From positions 35,996,276 through 36,060,275 of the forward strand of contig CM068709.1 in NCBI GenBank assembly GCA_035079005.1: DNA of 64,000 bases, in the 5' to 3' direction. The notes beneath the pieces are model-generated. The model worked only from the letters and a program-made list of their open reading frames with translations. It was not told where the DNA came from and did not search any database. The stretch comes from Fraxinus americana. Lineage: Eukaryota; Streptophyta; Magnoliopsida; Lamiales; Oleaceae. The position numbers and the translations under genes are program-made. Within the stretch, counting starts at the first letter, position 1. Each line of letters opens with the position of its first letter. Positions 46,436 to 58,546 of this stretch are shown here, one piece after another.

Positions 46436-49400
46436 ATGAAGAAGAACTTTTTGTATCAAACCTTATCAGTTTATCTCCTTCAATCTCTGTTATTTGCTTC
46501 TGCTGTGCTACTGCCAGATGCCACAACACCATTGGTGCATAATGTTAGTAGGGATAGAGAGCTCTTAAGTGGGTGCAATTTGTTTCAAGGCAAATGGGTT
46601 ATTGATTCTTCATATCCTCTATATCAATCTTCAAGTTGTCCCTTTCTTGAACCTGAGTTTGATTGCCAAAAGTATGGCCGCCCTGATAAACAATATCTTA
46701 TGTATTCATGGAAACCAGACTCTTGTAACTTGCCCAGGTACAGATTTTAGTTTCTTTAGTATTGTCTATTCGACTACTGCTACTAAACTGAACGTGTTTT
46801 TTTGTTTTGCAGATTTGATGGGATGGAGTTTCTGAGAAGATGGAGGGGGAAGAAGATTATGTTTGTCGGTGACTCACTGAGTTTGAATCAGTGGGAATCT
46901 CTGGCTTGTCTGATACATGCTTCTGTACCAAATTCCAAGACCAGCTTCGTCAAGAAGGACTCGCTTTCTGCTGTAACGTTTCAGGTTAGGAACCATTTTT
47001 TATTTATTTATTTTTTTTCTATTTGCAAAATTGCATTTTAATGTTTAAGATATAGAAATTTCTCTCTTTTGTTGGGATAATAGCACACCCCCCCTCCCCC
47101 CTTCTTTTTCATTGCCTCCTGAGAATGAGAATTAAAGACAGTTCTTCGCTGGATTTCATTTTTGCCACCTTTTGTTGCTTCCAATCATAGCATAAATTCT
47201 AGGAAAGGTTGCAAGCATAAATAACTTTTAAATCAAAGAGATTTTTTTTTTTAATTGTTGGTTTGGTACCATGTACATAGATCTACAATCCAATCTAAGA
47301 TGGTTTCGGTTTGGATTGGCGGTTTTTGTTTACTCCTCTAACATAAAGGTGTTCATACCAAGTCGGTCAATATTGACACTTAGGTGATAAAAGTATTGCA
47401 AGTCTTTAATTTTGATTATTATTTTTATATTTATTAGATGTGAGACTTTAACCCTTTTAACACTTTTGTACAAAACAAAATGATGGTTCATTTGAAAATG
47501 TCAATTTCAAAATTAGATACTTATTCGAGCTCCAGATTGATCAACTTACTATTAATATAATATTAATAAAATATTGAATATGAAATTGTTTCCTTTAAAG
47601 GTCAATTTTGTTAAGAATTGAGACGAGTATTTCAAATCCTTGCACGTCGATTAATGTTTTCATATTTAAAAGAAATTTTAGTGCTTGTGTCAAAATAATT
47701 ATATGAAAAGTGATTTTTTTTTTTTATATAATTTGTGGTTAAAAAGTAGGGGTGAACACAGTCCAGGTCGGTAACTTGAAATTTTCGAGTATTTAGTAAA
47801 TGAAACCGTTGGGTCTAAATTTAATTATGGAACTGTTCGGATTCGGTTCGGTTTTATTCAGTTCCGGAATTTCGTACAATAATTAATTTTTTTATACTAC
47901 AACAACGTTATATTAATTCGACCATGACATATTCAATCTTAATTCTTACCAAATAACGTAGTATAATTTCGTGATATCTTTTCCACATCTCTTTGTTGAG
48001 TTCTTCATAAATTTAACTGTTAAAATCACAGGAAGAGGAAGATGACTAGTTCACAATAATAGAACAGTAAAAGTAACATTACGGTAGAATAAGAGATTTA
48101 GATAAAATTTAGGTCAATTTGATTAAGTTGGACTTGACTGAAAATTAGAAATAGTAATCATATTTTGGGTTTGGACTAAATTAATTAGTTAGCAATTTAT
48201 TTTTTTAAAAAAATAATTTGACTTATTAAGATAATAAATTAAAAAAATTAGGGAGATTCGGTTCTTATTCGATTTTTCGATTCTTAGTCTAGAATCGAAC
48301 CAAACCCGTCGGTTCTATACTCGTTCGGGTATTTAACTTAAAAAGAACCGCTTTATTCGGTTCGATCCGGTCCGATTCGATTCGAGAGTTTTGTCCAACC
48401 CTATTAAAAAATACAAAAAAAAAAAGTTATGGCGAAATGTGAGAATAAATTTTTTTTTTAGAATGTATAGTTAGAAATGAGTGTGAGGGAAAATAATTTT
48501 CAATTATCACTTTCAAACAAGGGCTTAATAAGTGAATCGAGAATTCATACCATAAACGTTTGGAAAAAAATTATAAATCATTCATGAATGATTAAATTTT
48601 ATTTTCAACAACGCATTTTAGTGGACACAAAAGTATTGTCCACTCATCCACAACTTATTTCTATCTATTTATAAATAAAATTATTTTAAAATTCTTTCCA
48701 AACGACTTGTTTTTAATTTATTTATTTTACTCAAGAAAAAATAATTTTATTACTAAAAATATTAAAAAGGTTCTATATTAATAAAGTTAAATTAAAAAGT
48801 TAGTTTCAAATAATTATCCTCTAGAAACATCATTATGGGGTTTATATTCTTATTCTATGTTATTATGTAAAGAGTGCGCCAATAAAACAGTGATTAAAAT
48901 ATAAAAAGTACCGTTCTTTCGCTTTTCCCAACGTAATATGTAATCAATACCATGTAATGAATAAGATTTTACGATTCAATAAATACACTTTTTATTTTTT
49001 GTTGACTGGATTCGAGCAATATTTAATTTTCCAAATCTTTTTCTTGATTTGATTCTGGAAAAATAGAAGAACAATGAAGAAACTCATAATTTGCTTAATA
49101 TGCTAGTACCCAATGCTGCATTAAGCAAATAATTGTAAATATCAACTCAATTGTGGTATGCAGGACTATGGAGTTTCCATACTTCTTTATCGTACGCCGT
49201 ACTTGGTAGATATACAAAGAGAAAATATCGGGCGAGTCCTGAAACTGGACTCCATTCAACAAGGAAATGCATGGAAGGGAATGGACATGCTCATATTCAA
49301 TACATGGCATTGGTGGACTCATAAAGGAAAATCGCAACCGTACGCACCCTAAATTCTAAACTCAGTTATTCTCTTCTTGCAAATCGGAGAAAATAATAAT

Positions 49401-50043
49401 GTAGAATGAAAGGAAAAAGAGAATGTCCTGCTTATCTTGTCTTTGCAGATGGGATTATATACAAGATGGCTCTACTATATCCAAAGATATGGACCGTTTA
49501 GTGGCATTTTACAAAGGTTTGACGACATGGGCTCGATGGGTTGAGCTCAATGTTGATCCAACAAAGACAAAAGTGTTCTTCCAGGGAATCTCTCCTACTC
49601 ACTACCAGTAAGTCATAGGATCATTGTTTTACAACAGTAGCATTCGTGACAACTCGTCGTCCATCACAACTATTTACTTTGATGGCTTTTAGCTGTAACA
49701 GAAACCTTAATTCACATTAGGATGGCAAGTGGTTGATTCTGTTTGAAACAGGGGCAGGGATTGGAGGTCGGGATCAAAGAACTGCTATGGTGAACAACAA
49801 CCACTAGCAGGGTCGACATATCCAGGAGGGACACCCCCAGAAGTTTCCGTTGTTAACCAAGTATTGAGCAGAATCAAGAAACCAGTATATCTTCTAGATA
49901 TCACTACCCTGTCCCAATTAAGGAAAGACGCTCACCCATCGGCTTACAGCGGTGGGCATTCGGGTATTGATTGCAGCCATTGGTGCCTTCCTGGATTGCC
50001 TGATACTTGGAACCAGCTTCTATATGCAGCACTTGTCATGTGA
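46436..50043 (+). CDS. Trichome birefringence-like (TBL) O-acetyltransferase
   Basis: Five exons (46436-46737, 46813-46984, 49164-49339, 49449-49607, 49752-50043) joined with consistent phase give 366 residues. TBL proteins are Golgi type II membrane enzymes that acetylate cell-wall polysaccharides. Residues about 4-26 form the signal-anchor. The PMR5N/TBL region begins GCNLFQGKWVIDSSYPLY, followed by EFDCQKYGRPDKQYL. The catalytic serine lies in GDSLSLNQW (G120-D121-S122). FNTWHWW, DPTKTKVFFQGISPTHY and the C-terminal D343-x2-H346 (DCSHWC) complete the esterase-type triad. The sequence resembles the TBL38-43 branch; the exact substrate cannot be read from it. Intron 2 (2179 bp) has been enlarged by a hAT-like element. 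No lesion seen. Confidence 0.92.
47747..48403. mobile_element. Non-autonomous hAT-like element in TBL intron 2
   Basis: 657 bp with ends TAGGGGTGAACACAG and TAGGGTTGGACAAAA (inverse of right end), flanked by TTAAAAAG (47739-47746) and TTAAAAAA (48404-48411), 7 of 8. Subterminal regions are rich in TTCGGTTCGG/TCCGGTCCG words (47840-47870 and 48255-48385). No coding capacity. Confidence 0.7.
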
Positions 50044-50620
50044 TGATTCAAAAGAAGAGAGAATTTTACTTATATATATATTTGCTTTTGATTTTCTTCT
50101 ACAGATTGGTTGTACATTCGTGGAGGTATTGAAAACAAATGGTTATTAGTTGAATGGAGAATAAGACAGGAAGTGTATAACTAACGTTCTTTCAAGCAAA
50201 TATAATTGCTTTGGGCTGTAATAATTACAGAGTCCACTTGTCTTTTGTAGGTAAATACTAAAATTGTCTCACGACCAAATGGGAAACAGTGCAGCAAGTA
50301 GTCTTCTTTGTTACACTACATTTCCTCATGTCTCGTCTACTTGCAATTATGACGATTGCAAGTACCCGGACGAAAACAATAAAGAGAGCTTACTCAAGAT
50401 TCGAATGCAAAAGCAAATTGATTGTCGAAGCAATTGGAAACATCTAACTGCTCATTTATCCATAGAAGTTTCTGGGATTTAGATTAAAAAAATTAATGTG
50501 AATCCATAGTTAAAAAGAAACCTAAAATATAAATTGAAGGCTAAATGCCTGCCATGATATTCACAAATTTATCATATTATATATATATTGTGAAATTCTG
50601 AAGCTGAGTTTGCTACAGAT
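50044..50620. other. Convergent 3' region between TBL and CHUP1-like genes
   Basis: 577 bp between the two stop codons, holding both 3' UTRs. No third gene is supported; the small frame at 50264-50482 is not family-like. Confidence 0.5.
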
Positions 50621-53600
50621 TTAGCAAGCTGTAGAAGACCTGCAAACAAATTTCTGTTGCTGCTGATTTTGGCATTGTACATTGCATGATCTAGCTTTGT
50701 CCCTCAGCTCCTGAAATGCCCTCATTGTTTCCGCATCAAACCCGCTCGCAAACTGTAAAAACATGTACAAGTAAAATAAGCTGTGAAAACTCGGCAAAAT
50801 TTTCACATCGAGCCATGTAGAGACCAAAGATCTTGCACGACCAAAGGGGTAAAAAATACTGCTAGTCACTCAAGTTATAATGAAGTTTTATAATGGTCAC
50901 CGAAGACTGCTTTTTTATTTTAGTTTGGTCCTTCAATTAAAAATCTGTTACTTTTTCTACATCATATTTCTGCTTTGATGTTGGGTATTCAATTAGAAAA
51001 ATTAATGGATTTTAACAGAAAGACCAAATCGAAACAAAAGGCAAACTTCAGTAACTACTCTTACACAAATCAAAGCTTGATAGCAAACATGATATTTAGC
51101 TAACTAATAGCATGTTTAACAGGATAAAAAAGTACTATCATTAATTTCTTCAGTTCTTAGTACCTGATGGACTCGGTATGCAAATGTAACACCTTGGACA
51201 ATAAGGTCTTCTTCTTCGGGACCACCTCCAACCATTTCGAGCTCTGCAGAGACTCTCTTCATGTGCTTCGTTGCCAGTTTCACGGCTGCCAACTTGATCT
51301 GCAAAATTTTGTACTCATATTACAGTAAAGTTCATTTGGTTATTTCCCAATCAGAACGGCATGTACACTTTCAACTCACAAGGGTATCAAAAATGAGTCC
51401 ATTTTTATCACAGATGCACAAATTCAGTGTCACTTTCACACATGGACATAGCCATTTTGCCTTCACAATCTAATTACTTCAAAATCATATGCAAACAAGA
51501 AAACTAACTTTATGCTAAAAATTGAGCATTTGAATCTAATCCATAAAATCACAGCTTACAAGTCCCTCTACCTTGCCTATTATGTTTGGTACACAGTTGT
51601 CGAATGGATTCAGCAGTAATATAAACACGAATTTAAGCTTCTTTTGTATTATTAGTCTTGTTTAAGAGGCGTAAAAAAACTCAGCTATATCAACCAACTT
51701 ATGATTGTACACAAATGAATTTCAGAAGAATGAAAAACTCGCCTGACTTTGAAATCCCTTGTCCAGCATCCAATCAATTGGAATATGTAATGCTTTATAT
51801 CGTTCTGCAGCTGATTCTCTCATCCTCGACAAATTATAAACTCCGTGATCCAACCTGTTGCCAACAACGCAGAAGTCAAATTAGTTTATCAATTTAACGA
51901 CAACATATGTAATAAAATTAGGAAATTTTCGTACTTCTCAAACAATGCCTGCATCTTCTTGAGAGCAACATCACAGGGCTGTCTAGGATCATCACGAAAT
52001 GACGAGGCTTCAGACACGAGCTTCTTAAAGTCGCAATAAGCAAATGCGGCTTCTCTTAATGCATCTGCCCTCTTCTCAGGCCAATCAAAGTGTTTCAACA
52101 CGGCCCTTTCATCAACCTAGTCCCATAAGATTTATTAGGTTAACTATTCAACAACAACGAACTATGCACTATTTCCGAGTCTACTCCTTTATGAAAATGA
52201 AACAATATACAAAACTGTACCAGGTGGGAAAGCTCATCATCCAGCCATTTAACGAAGGGAATAACATCCTCAATGTCTGTGAATGCAGCACCTGCAACTT
52301 CTTTAATCAAGAATCTAATGAAATCTCCCTGTGTTTCTATATCACTCTTAATCTGCATTCAATATAATTAAAACCGATAATCAGATACGATTTTCATTTC
52401 GAATCTAACCACTGTCTTCGTATCCTGTAAGACCTTCAGCAAAATTCCAAGAAAAACGGCATCAAATGTACAACAAAGGACGTTAGGACAAGTCAATTTC
52501 AGTGACAGAAAGGCATTATTGGAGTGACAAAAGCGGTTAAATAAACATAGTAGCCATGTCCATAAGAGGTAATTCCGAACTTACCGCTAGTAAATATGCA
52601 GAACGGTTCTCAATCTCCCCGATCATGTCTTTGGATGTAGTTCCTGCCGCCTGAACATCGGCTGTGCCACAGCCGGAGTCACGTCGTGAATTCGAATCCC
52701 TCCGCATTAATGACTGGTAGAACTCTACCACCTCAGGCACCTTCCTAACCTTTGCAGGAACTGGTGTCAGCCCTTTCGGTGGAGGCGGCGGAGGTGGTGG
52801 CGCTCCCTTGGAGTTGGACCTAGGTGGAGGCGGGGGCGCAGTTACTTTTACTTGCGGTGGAGGAGGTGGCGGTGGAGGTGGTGAAGCAGTCACTTTTACT
52901 TGCTGAAGAGGAGGTGGGGGTGGCGGAGGAGGTGGAGCAGTCAATTTGACTTGCGGAGCAGGAAGAGGGGGTGGCTGTGGAGGCGAAATGTTTGAAATTT
53001 CAGCCAATGCTCTCTCGGCAGAATCCGATAAAGAACCATACGAAGGGGAAGACAGAGAAGATGATAATGTAGATGACGAAAACGATGATAAAAGCAATGC
53101 CGATGGCTTTGGAGGTGGCTTAGGAACGCGTGGAGCACGGGATTTTACCCCCCCAAAGATTTCTTCAGAATTACACCGAGAGAGTCGAGGCTTTTCAATT
53201 GTCACCACTCCTACTAAATCCTCTTTCTTTTCCTCAATTTCAGACCTTACATTACCAGAAACACCATTTTCAAAATTCCCTACAATGGAATTCTGGGTGG
53301 CACATTTCCTTAAAGTTTTCGTTAAAGTGCTAGATTTATAATTGTTGGTAACATCAGCAAGTCTCGGCGTAGAATATGACGATGATGACTCTTCCTCTTG
53401 TTGTCTCTCTTTAAAGGATTTCTTGATATCAGATACTTCGACCTGCATTGCCTTTATTTTTTCCTCGTACCTCTGGTTTTGTTTCGATAATTCTCTGTGT
53501 AAAACCTCAACCTCTTGGCTGAGTGCATCATTTTCTGCTTCTAAACATAGAATCTTTTTCTTGAAGCGTTCAATTTCAGAATCCTTGATTGAAATCTCAT

Positions 53601-53937
53601 TTTCAAGAACGGGGACAATGGCGGCGGATGCTCTGAGAAGCTTATGCTCCAAGAGTTCGGTTTTCAAGAGGGACTCTCGTTCACGCAACTCTTCGACAAG
53701 ACGGAGGAGTTCGGTGACGTCCGGCGGACGGGGCTGGACCTGAGTGGAGGAGCGAGGGAAGTAAACTCCAAAGGAGCGGGAAAACCTGGTGCTTGATCCC
53801 TTCTGCGGTTGGTGCTGCTGCTTTGCTGAACTTGATGTACATAACAATGACGGTTTAGGAGATGAGTCTGGCTTTGAATTTGGATTCACCGGCGATCTTT
53901 GCAATCCCATTGCAGCTTTTACTTTTCCGGCGACCAT
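50621..53937 (-). CDS. CHUP1/IPGA1-like coiled-coil, proline-rich protein
   Basis: Six exons on the minus strand (53937-52585, 52352-52221, 52116-51935, 51854-51743, 51298-51164, 50752-50621) give 681 residues in one frame. The N-terminus is basic and Ser-rich. About 70-175 is a coiled coil (ELLRLVEELRERESLLKTEL onward). About 310-395 holds three poly-proline runs. The C-terminal ~290 residues are the conserved CHUP1-family region, with VPEVVEFYQSLMRRDS, DIETQGDFIRFL, WLDDELSHL, AFAYCDFKKL and ERYKAFHIPIDWMLD. CHUP1 links chloroplasts to actin; the shorter relatives without the N-terminal membrane segment include IPGA1, a cortical microtubule protein in petal growth, and this copy likewise lacks it. 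Exon 4 ends with a GC donor (CAG|GCGAGT). No lesion seen. Confidence 0.88.
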
Positions 53938-54159
53938 GGTTGCACCCTGAAACTAGAGTATCACCTCTCTATATAACTCAAAGACCTCAAATGGCTACAC
54001 CGTCGGACTCTGAGACTGAGTCTGAGAATTCACGGTCACCAAAATCGAGAAACGGTCTGCTTTTGACAAAAAACAGTATTGCTTTATATTTTAAATTTGA
54101 ACTCTGCCACGCGCTCGATTTATGTCATGTAGCCGGAGGGTTTTTTCTAAGACAATGAG

Positions 54160-54480
54160 ACTCGAATTAAGAGTAGAGATAGTTGCAGAAAGGGGCAGAA
54201 GTCTCCTTATATACACAAGGGACTTGTGGATTTAATTAATAGTTGTGGAGAAGGGCGAAAGTCTCCTCGTATACACAAATAATTTGCAGGGATTTTGAAA
54301 TACTACGATCTTACAACGAACTTGCGATGGACGGGAATAACTTTATATGCACAAGTGATTTGCAAATTTAATTAATAATCGTAGAAAATGCCAGAAGTCT
54401 CCTCATATACACATAGGACTTACGGAAAATTTCAAGTACTGCTATAAATAGACTCGCGAGAATTTTGGAGTGTTCACGTA
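54160..54480. repeat. Degenerate repeat with AGTCTCCTxxTATACACA word
   Basis: The phrase AGTCTCCT-(T/C)(A/G)-TATACACA occurs at about 54199, 54260 and 54396, with related TATGCACAAGTGATTTG between. Units vary in length. Non-coding flank upstream of the CHUP1-like gene. Confidence 0.7.
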
Positions 54481-54554
54481 ATGATTAATGTTAGTTAGAT
54501 CAGATCAAACTTTTACGTTCAATCCAAAACATTAAGATTCGATTTGCTATAGGT

Positions 54555-54735
54555 CATAACTCGTTATTTAAAATGCAATAAAGTCGTCTAAAATACTAAT
54601 ACTCGACCATTTGATTAAATAGTTTGTCTTATTTATTTATTTAATTCATAACTTGTTATGTAAAATGCATTAAAGTCATCTAAAACATTTATACCCGACC
54701 ATTTGACTAAATAGTTTTCTTATTTATTTAATTCC
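54555..54735. repeat. 92-bp tandem duplication
   Basis: CATAACTxGTTATxTAAAATGCA begins at 54555 and again at 54647, an exact 92-bp offset, and both copies run on to ATTTATTTAATT with about 85-90% identity. Confidence 0.85.
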
Positions 54736-55106
54736 TTTTACAATCGGCTATGTTATTTACCTAATTCGGGTCTGTGCCCTGGTCAAAATTATGAACGGAT
54801 GTACAAGTGAGTTTTGAACCACGCGCCGTTTATGAAGGTGGGATTTGTAATTCTTTATTGGAGCAGCAGTAAAGAAACAAATCTGGATTTCTAACGGTCG
54901 ATTTATCAACTCGTGAGAGTATAGACGGTTCTGTGGGTTTCACTTTGAGTTCCGTTGAAGTTCAAATTTTTACTCCAGTCAAAGTTAATTTGAATTCAAC
55001 TGGGTTCTTGTTTGGTAAGTGATTAATGCTGGTTGTTCAAGATGATTAAATGCGTAGATAAGACCGTTTTAATTAAAATGCATCTTTAATTTTTAGACAA
55101 GCCTAA

Positions 55107-55279
55107 GCCCATGTTTGTCTCCCATTATGGTAGAAATAATGGAGTTTTAAATATTATTTTTTGGAGAATGTGGGGTTAAAATTTAAAGAAATTTTATTGA
55201 TTTGTGAGTATTTGAATGTGTGATGGAGAATGTTACTGTAGAAAACAATGTTTTCAAATAAAGAGAGACAAACAAGTCC
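55107..55279. mobile_element. Tourist-like MITE (family A, copy 2)
   Basis: 173 bp between TAA triplets (55104-55106 and 55280-55282). Ends GCCCATGTTTGTCTCCCATT and GGACTTGTTTGTCTCTCTTT (inverse of right end). Internal words match the copy at 308-493. It lies 26 bp from the hAT element. Confidence 0.7.
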
Positions 55280-55582
55280 TAAATTGGAACTTTGCTTTAT
55301 GTACATAGTGGTGGCAAATGAGCCGAGCGGCTCGTCGGCTCGCCCGCTCGGCTCGTACTGTTCACGCCCACGAGCTGCTCGGGCTCGTAAAAAAACGAGC
55401 CCGAGCACGAGCCGAGCCCAGCGGGCTCATGGGCTAGACGAGCCGAGCCCGCTCGGCTCGTCACTGTTCACGAGCGGCTCGGCGAGCGGCTCGCCGAGCC
55501 GCTCGTGAGACGAGCCGCCGGCTCGTCTTAGACGAGCCCACCCAAGTAGTAATAAAAAAAAAAAAAAAAAAAAAAATTAAAT

Positions 55583-55666
55583 TGTGACCAGAACGGTCAC
55601 TGAACCAATGACCGTTCTGGTCACAAGTGACCAAACGGTCACTGGTTCAGTGACCGTTTGGTCACT
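55583..55666. promoter_or_regulatory. Two abutting 17-bp-arm palindromes upstream of hAT transposase
   Basis: IR1 (55583-55625): arm TGTGACCAGAACGGTCA, 9-bp spacer, exact inverse arm. IR2 (55626-55666): arm AGTGACCAAACGGTCAC, 7-bp spacer, exact inverse arm. They touch without a gap and share GTGACC/GGTCAC, present eight times in all. The block ends 48 bp before the TATA box at 55715. A regulatory or transposase-binding role is inferred only. Confidence 0.9.
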
Positions 55667-55714
55667 TTTTTTGAAATTTTTTTTTTTTTTTCTATTTTTC
55701 TCCAATTCTTCTCC

Positions 55715-55722
55715 TATAAATA
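55715..55722 (+). promoter_or_regulatory. TATA box of the hAT transposase gene
   Basis: TATAAATA followed by CCCAACCC, 222 bp upstream of the ATG at 55944. It is the only good TATA word between the palindromes and the coding region. Confidence 0.6.
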
Positions 55723-55943
55723 CCCAACCCATTAGTCCATTACAACATTTTTTTCCCACCAAACTTTCATTCTATACTCTCTACTCTACAATTTACAATT
55801 TACAAATCATTATCAACAATTCTATAATTCTCTTCTACATTTTTTTACATTATTATCTTCATTTTACAACTCATTTTATACATTAGCCAGTAGTACATAA
55901 TCGTCATTTCTATATTTCTACATTCTATTTCAACAATTCACAA

Positions 55944-58192
55944 ATGGATCCACGAGCATTTGTTGAAAACTTGTTCGGTATGGAAGGTGAAACACATGCC
56001 CAAAATCAATTTGGGAATGAATTTGCCGATCTCAACCAACTACCAATTCCAGAAGACATTGACGATTTCGACGTTCGTGAAGGCGATGCCGATCCGATTG
56101 ATTTGGATGACGTTGATGTTGATCCCAGTGTTCCTATTGATTTGGAACAAGATGAAGAACCTGCACTAAATATTCCCGATGCAAGAGGGAAGAGAAATGG
56201 GAAGAAGCAGGCAAAATGTTGGGACTATTTCAAATTGGTTAACACTGGTCGTGTGATCGATGGAGTTCCAGAAAATAAAGCAGTATGTAAATCATCAACA
56301 ACGACCGGCATGGCAAAAAAATTGGAACCACTCACCTCAACCGTCATTACAAAGCATGTGCGGCCAAACATGGGCTTCTTGAACGTGGACAAACGCAACT
56401 ACAGTTTGGTACTAGTAGAGACGGTGCTACTACTTCGCCACTTTCTACGTGGATGTATTCGGAGGAGGAAGCACGAAAGGGAATGGTGAAGTTCGTTGCC
56501 GCGGCGGAGCTGCCACTAGCAATAGTGGACAACGAACATTTCGTAAACTACGTCAAACAATATCTTCAACCAAGGTACGTTGGGGTAAGTCGAAATACTC
56601 TTCGTTCTAATACAATTGAATATTTTCTTAATGCAAAGCGATTATTGATTGGGGATTTAGAAAAATACGGGGGTGTCATATCTTTAACTTCGGATTTATG
56701 GGAAGGGATTAATAAGAGAGGTTATATAGGCAAGAATCGCACACTATATAGACCCACTTTGGGTTATGCATAAAAAAATTATTACTTTTAAAATAGTTGA
56801 GTATTCTCATAATACTAACACTATATTTAATGCAATTATATTAATAATTAAAGAATATAAATGCGAGAGTAAAATTCGTTCTTTTACTTTTGACAATGCT
56901 TCTGTAAATAAAGTAGTTATCGATAAATTGCATAGAGCACTTCAACCCGATTTTGGTGGTTATTTATTCCATATTCGATGTGTGTGCCATATTTTTAATT
57001 TAATTGTACAAGACGGTTTAAAACATGTGAAGGACGAAATTAGTCGAATTAGGAATGCACTTACGTATATCACGATTACACCTAGTAGAAAACAAGCATT
57101 TGAAGAATTTTGTGAACAAACTGGGAACTCTAATACAAAAACTTTTATTACTGACGTAGGTCATAGGTGGAATTCAACTTACTTATTATTAAAATCATGT
57201 GAAGGTTTTGAACCGTTTATCACTGAATTTTATAACAATAGGCATATTAGAGACGCATTTACGATGATATCTTAAATGAATCCGATTGGAATACGATTTT
57301 TAAAATTAAGAAATTTTTGGAAAGTTTTTATACGTCTACGAATATATTATCTGGTGTTTATTATCCAACTAGTTGCATGGTTCTTGAACGTCTTTATATA
57401 ACTGCTAGGGCTTTTAATAGATATCAAAATGACCCTAATTTTCATGCTGTTATATATGCTATGGAATTAAAATTTAGAAAATATTGGGAAGAATTACCTA
57501 TGTTATTTCCTTTAGCATGCGTCATGGACCCCCGATACAATTTATCGGGTACTAAATTTATAATTGACCAAATTTCAAATGCTTTAACTTTTAATATGCC
57601 TATTACTTATAGGAATTTGGAACAAACGTTAACTGAAATGTATGAATTATATGCTTCAAGAATAGGTACACAAGTTACTCGTGTACCTACTCCTCCTCCC
57701 ACTAATATAAATGATGACGATGCTGAAGTAATTAATTTATTAGAAAACATAGACTCAATTAGATATGATTCAACTGCATATGCATATGGTTCCTCTAGTA
57801 GTAGTAGTATGTCTTCCACTGCATGTACTCAAACTTCGAGTAGCAGTCTAAATGCGTTGCCATCTGAATTAATTGATTACTTTCGTTATACTATGCCTAG
57901 TAACAAATCAGTTAAGAAAAGTTCAGAAGATGTAATCGAATTCTGGCGAAATAATGAACGTCGATGGCCAATTGTTTCTGCAATTGCAAAAGATCTACTA
58001 ACACCTCCGGTTAGCACTGTAGATTCGGAGTCTGCTTTTAGTGCAGGGAAGATGGTTCTCTCTGAAATTCGAAGTCGACTAAAAGAAGATATTTTGGAAG
58101 CGTTAATGTGCGTGAAGGATTGGGAAGACGCTAATTATCGAATTCAACATAAATATGCCGAAATTGCATGTAATCAAGTAAGTGATATTTAA
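55944..58192 (+). pseudogene. hAT transposase (BED finger, RNase-H fold, hATC), frameshifted
   Basis: Coding pieces lie in alternating frames: 55944 to about 56300, then about 56300-56730, about 56730-57260, and about 57260-58192, so there are three frameshifts. The acidic N-terminus leads to a BED zinc finger (KCWDYFKLVN, then KAVCK, with the first shift just after this Cys). The second piece carries the HxxxC end of the finger and LTSDLWEGIN, the first catalytic Asp region. The third has FTFDNASVNK (second Asp), the CxxH of FHIRCVCHIFNL and HRWNSTY. The last has CVMDPRYNL and the C-terminal hATC dimerisation domain (DVIEFWRNNERRWPIVSAIA to ESAFSAGKMVLSEIRSRLK). No splice sites explain the frame changes. 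An active relative may exist elsewhere in the genome. Confidence 0.88.
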
Positions 58193-58476
58193 TTTCAATA
58201 CATTCATTACAAAATTTTATTTTCATACATTTATAATTTTTTAAAAAAATTGTACACGTAAAAAGTTTTTCGTGTACAATTTTAACTCCGCCTACACGAA
58301 ATTGAAGTAGCCGGTCCCAAGCCCGGATAAAGGAGGAGGGTTTATCTTTTTTTTTTTTTTTAAATAAATGTATATTTACTATTTTAAAAATTATAAATGT
58401 TTTGACGAGCCCCGATAAACGTTTTGGAAAATATATATTTAAAAAAAATAGAAAAAATAGACATGTAGTAGTAGCG

Positions 58477-58481
<5 letters not shown>

Positions 58482-58541
<60 letters not shown>
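58482..58541. repeat. (AT)n microsatellite in the hAT element
   Basis: About 30 AT units, followed by an A-run, just inside the right GC-rich subterminal region. It can form a cruciform or hairpin. Confidence 0.95.

Positions 58542-58546
<5 letters not shown>

Noticed and set aside
52946..53743. Plus-strand frames of 67-133 codons opposite the CHUP1-like first exon
   Set aside because: They are antisense shadows of a conserved, splice-supported coding exon.
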